Positions 17,627 to 26,320 of a DNA stretch of 64,000 nucleotides are shown here, piece after piece (the stretch's first letter is position 1; each line of letters starts with the position of its first letter). This DNA comes from Bacillota bacterium (GTDB taxonomy: Bacteria > Bacillota > Clostridia > Acetivibrionales > DTU013), in NCBI GenBank assembly GCA_023439545.1, contig JAEXNT010000070.1, forward strand, positions 1 to 64,000, given 5' to 3'. The notes under the pieces are model-generated. The model searched no databases and was not told the origin of the DNA. It was given only the letters and a program-made list of their open reading frames with translations. The position numbers were made by a program, and so were the translations under genes.

Positions 17627-17956
17627 ATGGCTGGAGAAAATATTGTGGTACTGACTAAGAATAATTTCGACCAATATGTAAACAATTCCGATAAACCGGT
17701 TCTTGTGGATTTCTGGGCTTCATGGTGCGGTCCCTGCAGGGCGGTAGCGCCGGTGATGGAGGAGCTTGCGGCGCAATATGAAGGTAAAGCGGTCATCGGC
17801 AAGATAAACGTGGATGAAGAGAGCGAGCTCTCAGCTAAGTTCAGAATCATGAGCATACCTACGGTAATGCTTTTCAAAGGCGGCCAGCCTGCGGACAAAA
17901 TCGTCGGCGCAAGGCCTAAAAGCGATTTCGAGCAGATGCTGAACAAAAATCTATAG
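17627..17956 (+). CDS. trxA: Thioredoxin
   Basis: Cytoplasmic dithiol-disulfide oxidoreductase of 109 residues, the normal size. The active site WCGPC is at residues 33-37, the cis-proline lies in MSIPTVMLFKGG, and the buried Asp is in VLVDFWASW. A GGGAGG site precedes the ATG. It is flanked by its own promoter candidate and a terminator, so it is probably monocistronic. No thioredoxin reductase gene is in the window. Confidence 0.96.
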   Translation: MAGENIVVLTKNNFDQYVNNSDKPVLVDFWASWCGPCRAVAPVMEELAAQYEGKAVIGKINVDEESELSAKFRIMSIPTVMLFKGGQPADKIVGARPKSDFEQMLNKNL

Positions 17957-17994
17957 AGGCGGTACAGTCGGTAAAAAGAATAAGCTTTAAAACT

Positions 17995-18026
17995 AAGAGG
18001 CTGTTTTCGTAAACATCCTCTTTTTT
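17995..18026 (+). terminator. Rho-independent terminator after trxA
   Basis: AAGAGG (17995-18000) pairs with CCTCTT (18017-18022), with inner pairing of TGTTT with AAACA, followed by TTTTT. Confidence 0.75.
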
Positions 18027-18103
18027 GATACCCATAAAGAAGGATTTTAATAAAATTTATTGAATATATAATATAAACTTATTTTCTGTAAAGGGGGATA
18101 CTC

Positions 18104-18553
18104 ATGCCTGGCGAAAAACGTTTCAGAACCTCGTTCATGGGCGGCTTCAAGAAAGCCGACGTAAATGCATATATAGAAAAGATCCTTAGGGAATTCGATG
18201 ACAAGCTGAAGGAAAAGGATGATGAAATAGCCGGCCTTAAGCTGCAGAGCAAGGATGTCAGGACCAAATATGAGGAGCTTCAGAAAAAAGCTGACCAGAT
18301 AAACGAAGACAGGGCAAAGATTGCCGAAGTACTGATCAAGGCCCAGGAAAAAGCCGACCTGATGCTGGAGAATGCCCGCATTGAAGCTCTCGAAGAGAAA
18401 AAGCAGCTTGAGGAGACAATTGAACAGGACAGGGAGAAGCTCGTGGATATCCGCCAGGAAGTAAAATCCCTTAAGGGTGAAATAGTAAACATGCTGAAAA
18501 AATACGAAACCCAGCTCGGAGAAGTGGCGCGTGACGAAGCGGAAGCCGGCTGA
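18104..18553 (+). CDS. DivIVA-domain coiled-coil protein
   Basis: 149 residues. The start RFRTSFMGGFKKADVNAYIE resembles the N-terminal lipid-binding block of DivIVA/GpsB proteins, and the rest (about 28-140) is a highly charged coiled coil with many Glu, Lys and Leu. It is expected to sit on the inner face of the membrane, perhaps at the septum or poles. It is shorter than typical DivIVA (about 160-230 residues) and stands alone just upstream of the T-box leader. Role inferred from the domain only. Confidence 0.7.
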   Translation: MPGEKRFRTSFMGGFKKADVNAYIEKILREFDDKLKEKDDEIAGLKLQSKDVRTKYEELQKKADQINEDRAKIAEVLIKAQEKADLMLENARIEALEEKKQLEETIEQDREKLVDIRQEVKSLKGEIVNMLKKYETQLGEVARDEAEAG

Positions 18554-18563
18554 CATAAAACAC

Positions 18564-18592
18564 TTGATTTTGGAAATAGAGACTGCTATAAT
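18564..18592 (+). promoter_or_regulatory. Promoter of the T-box transcript
   Basis: TTGATT at 18564-18569, a 17-bp spacer and a perfect TATAAT at 18587-18592. Transcription would start near 18600, just before the T-box stem I. Confidence 0.75.
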
Positions 18593-18605
18593 CTTATCTA
18601 ATTAA

Positions 18606-18886
18606 ATACTTTATGCGATGAGAGGGAAGAGTAACCCTGTGGATTTCAAAGAGAGCCGGAGGCTGGTGCGATCCGGTAAATGAGCAGGAAGAAGGCAGCC
18701 CGGGAGCATCGCCTTAAAAACCGGATGGAGATACCGACGGTATCCAGCGGATAAAGGCAGACGTGGCCTCACGTTACAGAGGATGGGTATTTTATGTACC
18801 CGTAAAGAGAACGCAATTGCGTTAATCAGGGTGGTACCGCGGATAACTCCTTCGTCCCTTACAAGGGATAGAGGAGTTTTTATTTT
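18606..18886 (+). ncRNA. T-box leader RNA
   Basis: All parts of a T-box are visible. Stem I is closed by GCGATG (18615-18620) with CATCGC, and contains AGAGTA (S-turn) and AGAGAG (apical contact). The 14-nt T-box core AGGGTGGTACCGCG is at 18829-18842, and a terminator (AACTCC...GGAGTT then T-run) is at 18845-18886. In the specifier loop the 3' strand reads GAA-GGC-A (GGC at 18694-18696), so the best reading of the specifier is GGC, glycine; a shifted register would give an alanine codon (GCA). Binding of uncharged tRNA would prevent termination and allow expression of the Lrp and aminotransferase genes. Confidence 0.93.
18845..18886 (+). terminator. T-box terminator hairpin
   Basis: AACTCC pairs with GGAGTT, and GTCCCTT with AAGGGAT inside, followed by TTTTATTTT. 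The competing antiterminator would use the T-box core just upstream. Confidence 0.85.
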
Positions 18887-18928
18887 GGCTTGATACTGTT
18901 AATTATTTAATAAAAGGAGAGGATTGTA

Positions 18929-19408
18929 ATGGAAGAAATTCTGGAGATTCTTGAAAAAAACGGACGCGCGAGTGTTGAAGAGATAGCGCTCATGCTGGAC
19001 AAGAGCGTTGAAGAGGTGCAGGCGGCAATCAGGAAGCTTGAAGAGGATAACGTAATAGTCGGTTACAATACGCTTATAAACTGGGAAAAATCAAACAAGG
19101 AAAGTGTGGTAGCCTTGATTGAGGTCAAGGTGACTCCCCAGAGGGGGCAAGGCTTTGACAAGGTCGCCGAACGCATCTACAGATATCCGCAGGTAAAAGC
19201 CTGCTATCTGATGTCGGGCGGGTTCGACCTCACTGTCATAATAGAAGGAAAGAATATGAAGGAAGTTGCGCTTTTCGTTGCGGAGAAGCTTGCTCCGCTC
19301 GAATCGGTCCTCAGCACTGCCACACACTTCGTTCTCAAGAAGTACAAGGAAGAGGGGGTAATCTTTGAAGAAAAGAGCAGGGATGACAGGGAGGCTTTGA
19401 TATTATGA
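18929..19408 (+). CDS. Lrp/AsnC-family transcriptional regulator
   Basis: 159 residues. N-terminal winged helix-turn-helix (ILEILEKNGRASVEEIALML, then VQAAIRKLEEDNVIVGY) and a C-terminal RAM/AsnC ligand-binding domain (VVALIEVKVTPQRG, YLMSGGFDLTVIIEGKNMKE). Such proteins form octamers and sense amino acids. It overlaps the aminotransferase gene by 4 bp (ATGA) and both lie behind the T-box, an arrangement like yugG-patA of Bacillus. It probably regulates amino acid metabolism, perhaps its own operon; the effector is unknown. Confidence 0.92.
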   Translation: MEEILEILEKNGRASVEEIALMLDKSVEEVQAAIRKLEEDNVIVGYNTLINWEKSNKESVVALIEVKVTPQRGQGFDKVAERIYRYPQVKACYLMSGGFDLTVIIEGKNMKEVALFVAEKLAPLESVLSTATHFVLKKYKEEGVIFEEKSRDDREALIL

Positions 19409-20574
19409 ACATGCCGGAGATGATAAAGCCCTGCGTTAAAAATATGCCGCCTTCCGGGATAAGAAAATATTTTGACCTTATCAACGAGATGAAGGACGCC
19501 ATATCGCTAGGCATAGGCGAGCCGGATTTCGTCACGCCCTGGAGCATAAGGGAAGCCGGCATCTATTCTCTTGAAAAGGAACACACGCATTATTCCTCAA
19601 ATCCCGGGTTTATAGAGCTGAGAAGGCAGATCTCGCATTATGTGGAGAGAAAATACAACGCGGTATACGACCCTGCGAAGGAGATAATAGTAACCGTGGG
19701 CGCGAGCGAGGGCATAGATATTGCGCTCAGGGCGCTTGTAGGCCCGGGTGACGAAGTTGTGATACCTGAGCCGAGCTTTGTCGCATACAAAGGCTGCACC
19801 ACTTTTACCGGAGCGACGCCCGTAACCATCGAACTCAAAGCAGAAGACGAGTTCAGACTCAAACCGGAACAGCTCGAAAGTGCGTTGACGAGCAGGACCA
19901 AGGTAGTGATCCTGCCCTTCCCGAACAACCCTACCGGTGCGATAATGACCTGCGATGATATGAAAAAAATCGTCGACGTCCTAAAGGATAAAGACGTTAT
20001 CATTATTTCGGACGAGATCTATGCCGAGCTCACTTACAACGGAAGGCACGTATCGTTTGCAAGCTTCCCTGAAATAAAGGAGAAGACGATATTGATCAAC
20101 GGATTTTCCAAAGCATTTGCGATGACGGGATGGAGGATTGGCTATGCCTGCGCGCATCCTGTTCTGATCGAAGCGATGAACAAGATTCACCAGTATGCCA
20201 TCATGTGCTCGCCGACAACGGCCCAGTATGCTGCGTCCGAAGCGCTTGCCCATTGCGACGCCGAGGTGGATGAAATGGTTCGGGAATACAACAGGAGAAG
20301 GCGCGTCATGGTGGACGGTTTCCGGAAAGCGGGACTGGATTGCTTCGAACCGCTCGGCGCTTTTTACGTATTTCCTTCCGTAAAGTCGACCGGAATGACT
20401 TCCGACGATTTCTGTGAAAAGCTTCTAAAGGAGGAAAGCGTGCTTACGGTGCCCGGTACCGCTTTCGGAAGCTGCGGCGAAGGATTTATCAGGGCAACCT
20501 ATGCCAATTCCTATGAAAATATCGTTGAAGCAATGAAAAGGATAGGCCGGTTTGCAAAAAAACACAGGAAATAG
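19405..20574 (+). CDS. Class I/II aminotransferase (PatA/AspC-like)
   Basis: 389 residues, fold type I pyridoxal-phosphate enzyme. Visible: SLGIGEPDF at the N-terminus, VTVGASEGIDIAL, FPNNPTGA with the cofactor Asn, ISDEIYAEL with Asp and Tyr, NGFSKAFAMTGWRIGY with the Schiff-base Lys in SKAFAMTGWR, and FIRATYAN with the substrate-binding Arg. The closest families are PatA-type N-acetyl-diaminopimelate, aromatic or alanine aminotransferases; the exact donor and acceptor cannot be read from sequence. Placement after a T-box whose specifier reads GGC, together with an Lrp regulator, points to amino acid-responsive control. Confidence 0.88.
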   Translation: MNMPEMIKPCVKNMPPSGIRKYFDLINEMKDAISLGIGEPDFVTPWSIREAGIYSLEKEHTHYSSNPGFIELRRQISHYVERKYNAVYDPAKEIIVTVGASEGIDIALRALVGPGDEVVIPEPSFVAYKGCTTFTGATPVTIELKAEDEFRLKPEQLESALTSRTKVVILPFPNNPTGAIMTCDDMKKIVDVLKDKDVIIISDEIYAELTYNGRHVSFASFPEIKEKTILINGFSKAFAMTGWRIGYACAHPVLIEAMNKIHQYAIMCSPTTAQYAASEALAHCDAEVDEMVREYNRRRRVMVDGFRKAGLDCFEPLGAFYVFPSVKSTGMTSDDFCEKLLKEESVLTVPGTAFGSCGEGFIRATYANSYENIVEAMKRIGRFAKKHRK

Positions 20575-20662
20575 CATAAAGCCTTTTATTTGCTCCGATT
20601 ATTTGCTATATTATATTTCATAGCATTCAATTTGTGTTCGGAAGTATAAAGGCGGTTGATCG

Positions 20663-21247
20663 ATGACAGGCGGAAAATACATTATAGCGACGAAAGATAA
20701 TGCGATTCAGATCGCGGTCCGTAATATACTGAACCCTAGCGGATATGTTTTTCTTGAACACTGCAGGGAGGGCGTTACGCTTCTGAGGCTTATCAGGAGT
20801 TTTCATCCCGACCTTATAGTGGTGGATGCCGCAATGCAGCTTGGGGAACTCAGAAGTACGCTGGAAACTGCCGATGATGAGCTGCTGTGTGCCATAATAC
20901 TTCTGGGTGATTACAGCGATCCTGTAGTCAACATGCTTTTGGAAAAATCGAATGCCATAAGCTTCTGCCCGAAACCGCCAGGCAGGGAGCTGCTGCTGCA
21001 TACTGCGGACATGGCTGTAATGAACTTCAAACGGGTATTCTCGATGGGGACCAAGCTTCGTCAGATGACCGACAATTATGAGAGCCGGAAGCAGATAGAT
21101 GTGGCAAAGGCTCTGATGATGGAGCACGAAGGCTTGAATGAAAAGGAAGCCTACGAAAAAATGAGAAGAAGGAGCATGGACGAAAGACTTACCATGCGGA
21201 CAGTGGCCGACTTGATCATTCATTCGTACAAAACCGGGGAAAAATGA
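20663..21247 (+). CDS. ANTAR-domain response-regulator-like protein
   Basis: 194 residues. The N-terminal part (about 1-120) looks like a degenerate receiver domain (IIATKDNAIQIAVRNIL, LIVVDAAM). The C-terminus (about 135-190) is an ANTAR RNA-binding domain (YESRKQIDVAKALMMEHEGL, EKEAYEKMRRRSMDERLTMR). ANTAR proteins bind paired hexaloop hairpins in leader RNAs and prevent termination, often for nitrogen genes such as glutamine synthetase. The receiver lacks a fully convincing acidic pocket, so it may not be phosphorylated. No sensor kinase or obvious target is adjacent; prfB follows 33 bp downstream. Confidence 0.85.
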   Translation: MTGGKYIIATKDNAIQIAVRNILNPSGYVFLEHCREGVTLLRLIRSFHPDLIVVDAAMQLGELRSTLETADDELLCAIILLGDYSDPVVNMLLEKSNAISFCPKPPGRELLLHTADMAVMNFKRVFSMGTKLRQMTDNYESRKQIDVAKALMMEHEGLNEKEAYEKMRRRSMDERLTMRTVADLIIHSYKTGEK

Positions 21248-21280
21248 ATATTTTCGCATATATTGAAGGAGATGATTAAG

Positions 21281-22382
21281 ATGCTTGAACTGGAACAATT
21301 CAAACTTGATATTGAAAGCCTGGACAAAGCTATCGTCGAAATGGGGGCTTCACTTTGACATCCCCAGACTGAAGGTGGATATCGAAGAGCTTGAGCAAAA
21401 ATCGGCGGAACCCGGGTTCTATGATGATCTCGAGAATTCCCAGAAGGTGCTGCAAAAAACAAAGGCTTTAAAAATGAAAGTGGAACGCTATGAAAGAATG
21501 GCGGCGGACCTTGACGACCTAAGGACTCTGAACGAGCTTGGAATGGAAGAGGACGACGCAAGCGTTATACCGGAAATCAGCGACGGGCTTGATAATCTCA
21601 GGAAGACTTATGAGAAACTCCGGCTGGAAACCTTGCTTACAAAACCCTATGACAAGAACAACGCAATATTGACCCTGCATGCGGGGGCGGGCGGCACGGA
21701 AGCCCAAGACTGGGTCCAGATGCTGCTTCGGATGTATACGCGCTGGGCTGAGGAGCACGATTACGAGGTCAGGATACTCGACTGTCTCGACGGCGACGAA
21801 GCCGGTATCAAAAGTGTTGCGATCAATATCATAGGAGAGAATGCATACGGCTTTCTCCGCTCGGAAAAGGGCGTGCACAGGCTGGTTAGAATCTCGCCTT
21901 TCGACGCGTCGGGCAGGAGGCACACTTCATTTGCGTCTGCTGATGTTATGCCTGAGCTCGATGAAGAAATCAAGGTGGATATCAACCCGGAAGACCTCAA
22001 GATGGATGTCTACCGGGCAAGCGGCGCCGGCGGACAGCATATCAACAAAACCTCGTCTGCCGTACGCTTCACACATATCCCGACGGGAATAGTGGTATCG
22101 TGCCAGACTGAAAGATCGCAGTTCCAGAACCGCGATAACGCCATGAAAATGCTCAAGGCGAAGCTGATGGCGCTGAAGGAGCAGGAACACAAGGATAAGA
22201 TCGAGGACCTCAAGGGCATACAGATGGATATAGCATGGGGAAGCCAGATACGGTCATATGTTTTCTGCCCCTACACACTTGTAAAGGATCACCGTACCGA
22301 AGTCGAAATGGTAGATGTAAACGCTGTGATGGACGGCGATCTTGATAAATTCATCGATGCTTTTCTTGCAGAGGGGAAATAA
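21281..22382 (+). CDS. prfB: Peptide chain release factor 2 (programmed +1 frameshift)
   Basis: Release factor for UGA and UAA codons. The reading frame begins at ATG 21281 (AAGGAG upstream), gives 25 codons ending MGASL and meets TGA at 21356-21358. It continues in the +1 frame at GAC (21357), giving about 366 residues in all. The slip site CTTTGAC with the Shine-Dalgarno-like GGGGG (about 21343-21347) before it is the conserved autoregulatory element. Downstream: SPF-type region, the GGQ motif in GAGGQHINKT, and the domain that recognises the stop codon. An in-frame ORF starting just 4 bases later is an artefact of the other frame. Confidence 0.95.
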
Positions 22383-22384
22383 AA

Positions 22385-22403
22385 TGCCGGTCTACATGAC
22401 CGG
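22385..22403. terminator. Hairpin between convergent prfB and the minus-strand gene
   Basis: GCCGGTC TACAT GACCGGC is a perfect 7-bp stem lying over the end of the minus-strand gene and 3 bp after the prfB stop. There is no long T-run, so it is a weak terminator candidate or simply an mRNA 3' hairpin. Confidence 0.4.
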
Positions 22404-25088
22404 CTCATAATCGATGGCGCCGTTATCCAAATTGTAATATATACTGAACTGTCTGGTTTCGGCCTTACCGTCCTGACCGCCGGAAACGGGCAGTGTCAGG
22501 ATGAAATTATCGGTATCGAATGTATAGGAACCACTTGCGGCGTCTGACCTGACGCCGTATTTATCTTCGATTTTACCTATCACATAATCCATCGATATAT
22601 AGTTGCCTTCCGGCTTGAATATGCTTGTTGCCGGGTTCATAGTCATCAGCAGGAATCCCGAACAGGCTGCGTTTAGCTCATATGTGAATACTCTGTACGG
22701 GAGATTCGCCTGCCTGTAGATATCGAGATCCTTGAACACTTTGTCTCCGTATACGTAGACGTTCGTGTCCAAAGCAAACATAGACTTCACATAGAGGCTG
22801 CATTCCCTTATATAATCCTCCTGATTCGCGATTCTTCGGGTATCCCATGAAAGGCTGCCGTTGTCCTGTGTTACACGTACAAGGTAGATATGGGACAATT
22901 CTACGGCAAAGTTTTTGTCTTCATAATTTATCGTAATAAGCATATTTGATTCGTCGCTGGTAACGGAGATTATCTTTTTGTCCGAATACCGCTGCCGCAG
23001 ACGGTTAGCCTCGCTGTTCAATATACTCTGCTTCAGGATACGGTCGATCAGTTCCACCTGACCTTTTTCATAATCGAGCCTTATTTTGTAGTAACCGTCG
23101 TCTTCAGTATTTCCAACTGTTACGAACATCGTATTGTCGGGCTGTATTTTTCCTACCGAGGTTATTTTGAGCCTGTAATCAAATTTCCCTTTGAGATAAT
23201 TCTCCGCCAAAACAAGCTTCCGGTTCCGGTGCTCACCGGCAGCCGCCCTTGCCTGGGCTTCTGGGGTATCTTCAAGAACGAAGGAGGAAGCGATCTTATT
23301 GAGCAAGCCGTTCATTTCAGCATCCTGGAAATATCCGTTCTCGGTCATGTATTCCGCGCTTGTTATGAACATAGAGTAGATTTTTTTGCCCTTCAGTATA
23401 TCTATCGAGTAACAGAGCCTGTTCCTGCCGTTCTCATCAATGAATGCGCTGAGCCTGTAAATGGTTGATACGGGCCCGTCTATACTGAAATCGGAGAAGA
23501 GCAGTCTTGACGCCCTCCCTGCAAATGGCGCTTTGTAACCGATCGTAATGTCCGGCCAGCTGCTTATGGAATTCCCTTCCACGCTCTTTATTATGTCTGT
23601 AAAACTCGCGGAATCTATTATTCCGCTTTCCTGGAAGATGACGTCCATTGCGCCGGACATTCCCGGTACGACAAGGCGGAGCCGATCATACGATATGTCG
23701 TTGGAAACGTCCAGGAGACTCCAGCTTTCAGGGCATTCAAAGCTATAGCCCTCTTCTCTGTTCAGATATTTAACCATTGGAACGTCTTCTACGGAAAATT
23801 TGCCGCTGTACGCAGAAGCCGGAAGCTTGTAATCAAAACCGGCCAGTATTTTATCCAATTGCCTCGTCACGTTTTTACCCGGCTCGGCGTATGCGCTTGT
23901 AAGCTGAAGCTTGTAAAGCTTCTTTTCATTTTGTATGTAATAATCGAAATAATATTTCTTTACGCCGTTTTCAACATTTGTATAGTAGATATAATTGAAA
24001 AGGTTGTTCCCATAATATGAGTAACCGTTTTTCAATATCTCGATCGAAGTCAGGGAGGTGACTCGGAAACGGGAAATAGCATCTTCGGCGCCGTTGCCTT
24101 CAATGGGTTCGGAGGATATTGAAAAAATCAGGTTAGGGTTTATTTTATAGCTTTTATATGAGTAATCCCCGCCAAGGTTGTTCTGTACAAACGGAATATA
24201 TGAATAGGGGATATGGATACCATAACCTGCGTCTGTGTCTTCAAGACGGACATATGTCGGATCTGCCTGGGATTCGGCAGGATAGATGCCATGTTTCGCA
24301 TCCTCTGTCAGAGATTCGCTGTAGAGTATGGCAGGAGCTTTGTGTTGAAAAGCGGCTCCTTTTATCCTGGTGTCCGAAAGAACGTACGCTACGTAGGATG
24401 ACGCAAGGATTCCCAGGTTTTCCCTCGGTATCGTAAAGCGGATCATCTCTATCGTATTTGTGCCGCGTACCGGGATTATCAGGTCGAGATGCGATTCTTC
24501 CCTGTGCCTGAGTCCTTCGTACACCGATATGTTATACAAATATACGCCGCAGCCTTCTATGCCGAACAGGGTATCGCTGCCCTCATAATAAATGCGCAGG
24601 GCAGTTTCCGATTTCCTGCCGGAATTGCTGAGGTAATTCACGTTGTAAAGGCTTTCGAGAGATCTTATATAGCTCTTTTTGAGATCGAAAAAATGGCTGA
24701 ACAGCTGATCTTCAGTCAGCGTATAGTCGTTGAAATACCCGCGTAGAAAGGTATAGGCGTCCTCATCCAGCGTCTCGGAACTGATTTCGGTCCGGATTCC
24801 CGTCATATCGTCCTCAATGTATCTCATCCCGCCAGATTCGCTATTGTCCGATTCCGACGTGCCCGAGGCATTGCCTTCGGGAGCCGCCGCAGTTGAACTG
24901 CTTTCCGGAGCCTGCGCAGTTGAACCTCTTTCCGGAGCCTGCGCAGAGGCAGCACCGCCGGACGACGCTGCTGCAGAAGAGACGTCAACAGCGCTGCCGG
25001 CGCTGTCTGGCTCCGTAGCAGCCGTTGACGGGACAGCGGCTGAAATTATCAATATTATGGACAGCAGTATTGCTGCTGATTTCTTCAT
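22392..25088 (-). CDS. Large secreted protein of unknown function
   Basis: 898 residues from the ATG at 25088 (MKKSAAILLSIILI); the longer open frame upstream lacks a better start. A signal peptide (about 4-24) is followed by a Ser/Ala/Glu-rich linker (about 30-85) with repeats of the type AQAPE(R/S)..STA, then a long region of alternating beta strands and charged turns with several repeat-like segments (for example MVKYLNREEGYSFECPESW, which recalls a secreted PsbP/DUF-like substrate domain). No catalytic motif, cell-wall anchor or lipobox is seen. It converges on prfB and diverges from larE, separated by 155 bp. A cell-surface or spore-coat role is possible but not shown. Confidence 0.7.
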   Translation of the reverse strand: MKKSAAILLSIILIISAAVPSTAATEPDSAGSAVDVSSAAASSGGAASAQAPERGSTAQAPESSSTAAAPEGNASGTSESDNSESGGMRYIEDDMTGIRTEISSETLDEDAYTFLRGYFNDYTLTEDQLFSHFFDLKKSYIRSLESLYNVNYLSNSGRKSETALRIYYEGSDTLFGIEGCGVYLYNISVYEGLRHREESHLDLIIPVRGTNTIEMIRFTIPRENLGILASSYVAYVLSDTRIKGAAFQHKAPAILYSESLTEDAKHGIYPAESQADPTYVRLEDTDAGYGIHIPYSYIPFVQNNLGGDYSYKSYKINPNLIFSISSEPIEGNGAEDAISRFRVTSLTSIEILKNGYSYYGNNLFNYIYYTNVENGVKKYYFDYYIQNEKKLYKLQLTSAYAEPGKNVTRQLDKILAGFDYKLPASAYSGKFSVEDVPMVKYLNREEGYSFECPESWSLLDVSNDISYDRLRLVVPGMSGAMDVIFQESGIIDSASFTDIIKSVEGNSISSWPDITIGYKAPFAGRASRLLFSDFSIDGPVSTIYRLSAFIDENGRNRLCYSIDILKGKKIYSMFITSAEYMTENGYFQDAEMNGLLNKIASSFVLEDTPEAQARAAAGEHRNRKLVLAENYLKGKFDYRLKITSVGKIQPDNTMFVTVGNTEDDGYYKIRLDYEKGQVELIDRILKQSILNSEANRLRQRYSDKKIISVTSDESNMLITINYEDKNFAVELSHIYLVRVTQDNGSLSWDTRRIANQEDYIRECSLYVKSMFALDTNVYVYGDKVFKDLDIYRQANLPYRVFTYELNAACSGFLLMTMNPATSIFKPEGNYISMDYVIGKIEDKYGVRSDAASGSYTFDTDNFILTLPVSGGQDGKAETRQFSIYYNLDNGAIDYEPVM

Positions 25089-25243
25089 TATGTAAATCAC
25101 CCTGAATTTATCATAACAGAGAAAACTGTGTAATACAACGGGTGTCAAATACTTGACAAACACTTGTAAAACTAGTGAAATATATGTGCTTTGGAAGTGA
25201 GTTATGTGGTAATATATAAACATCAAAACACAGGGAGAAATTT

Positions 25244-26077
25244 ATGTCGGATTCAAAGAACACAGTGGGAATCAAACTTGAAAAACTGAAATATATGCTG
25301 AAAGAAATGGGAAGCGTTGTCATTGCCTATTCCGGCGGAGTGGACAGCACCTTTTTACTGAAGGTCGCAGCGGACGTATTGGGAGATAAGGTCGCGGCTG
25401 TTACTGCAAGGTCGTCGACCTATCCCTCAAGGGAATTCCGCGAGGCGTCCGAATATATTGAGAAGCTTGGAGCAAGGCACATTGTCATCGACTCGGAGGA
25501 ACTTGACATAGACGGTTTTTCGCAGAATCCGGTGAACCGCTGCTATTACTGCAAAAAGGAGCTTTTTACCAAAGTCAGGGATATTGCTTCGCAAAACGGT
25601 ATAAAGTACGTAGCAGACGGCTCCAACCTGGATGATCTCGGCGATTACAGGCCAGGACTGCAGGCGCTGAACGAGCTTGGCATCATTAGCCCTCTCAGGG
25701 AAGCGGGACTGACAAAAGATGAAATAAGAGGGCTGTCCAGGGAAATGGGACTTCCGACCTGGGACAAACCGGCGTTCGCCTGCCTGGCGTCGAGATTTCC
25801 ATACGGTCAGGAGATCACAAGGGAAAAGCTGAATATGATAGAAAAAGCTGAGCAGTACCTGCTGGACAGCGGATTCAGGCAGGTGCGCGTAAGGCATCAC
25901 GGCGAGATAGCCAGGATAGAGGTAGCACGTGAGGAACGCGGCAAATTTTTCGATCTGGATCTGATGGACAGGGTATACGCCAGATTCAACGAGATAGGGT
26001 TCAGATATGTGGCGTTAGATCTCAAGGGCTACCGGACCGGCAGCATGAACGAGGCGATATTAAATAAACAGGATTAA
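25244..26077 (+). CDS. larE: ATP-dependent sacrificial sulfur transferase LarE
   Basis: Converts the dicarboxylated nicotinate mononucleotide intermediate into the thiolated precursor of the nickel-pincer nucleotide used by lactate racemase-type enzymes. 277 residues. The PP-loop AYSGGVDSTFL is at 28-38, then STYPSREF, the conserved NRCYYCKKELF, GSNLDDLGDYRPG, and AFACLASRFPYG, whose Cys is probably the sacrificial or cluster ligand. It is followed by a foldback element, then larB and larC on the same strand. larA itself is not in the window. Confidence 0.93.
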   Translation: MSDSKNTVGIKLEKLKYMLKEMGSVVIAYSGGVDSTFLLKVAADVLGDKVAAVTARSSTYPSREFREASEYIEKLGARHIVIDSEELDIDGFSQNPVNRCYYCKKELFTKVRDIASQNGIKYVADGSNLDDLGDYRPGLQALNELGIISPLREAGLTKDEIRGLSREMGLPTWDKPAFACLASRFPYGQEITREKLNMIEKAEQYLLDSGFRQVRVRHHGEIARIEVAREERGKFFDLDLMDRVYARFNEIGFRYVALDLKGYRTGSMNEAILNKQD

Positions 26078-26094
26078 CTGATATATGTTATGCT

Positions 26095-26278
26095 GGTTGG
26101 TTCTATTACGAGAACATGCTTCAAGCCAAAGAGACTGTAAATCCGAACCTCGTGCAAAATCAAACGTACCTTGCCCTTGGGCCGTATTCACTCGAGCAGG
26201 ACGTGATTTTGCCTTGTATTTATTCGGATTGACATTCTCTATTGGCTCTGCGCATATGTTCTCTCAATAGAACCAACC
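26095..26278. mobile_element. Foldback (MITE-like) element between larE and larB
   Basis: Outer arms GGTTGGTTCTATTACGAGAA and TTCTCTCAATAGAACCAACC are inverted and nearly identical. Pairing continues inward with AGCCAAAGAGA / TCTCTATTGGCT, AATCCGAA / TTCGGATT and GCAAAATCAAACGT / ACGTGATTTTGC. The whole 184 bp can form one long imperfect hairpin and has no significant ORF. It has a non-autonomous transposon look; no clear target-site duplication was found. Confidence 0.8.
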
Positions 26279-26320
26279 GCGTATCGATTCATTAATGCTT
26301 GAAAGAAGTGAGGAGATTTT

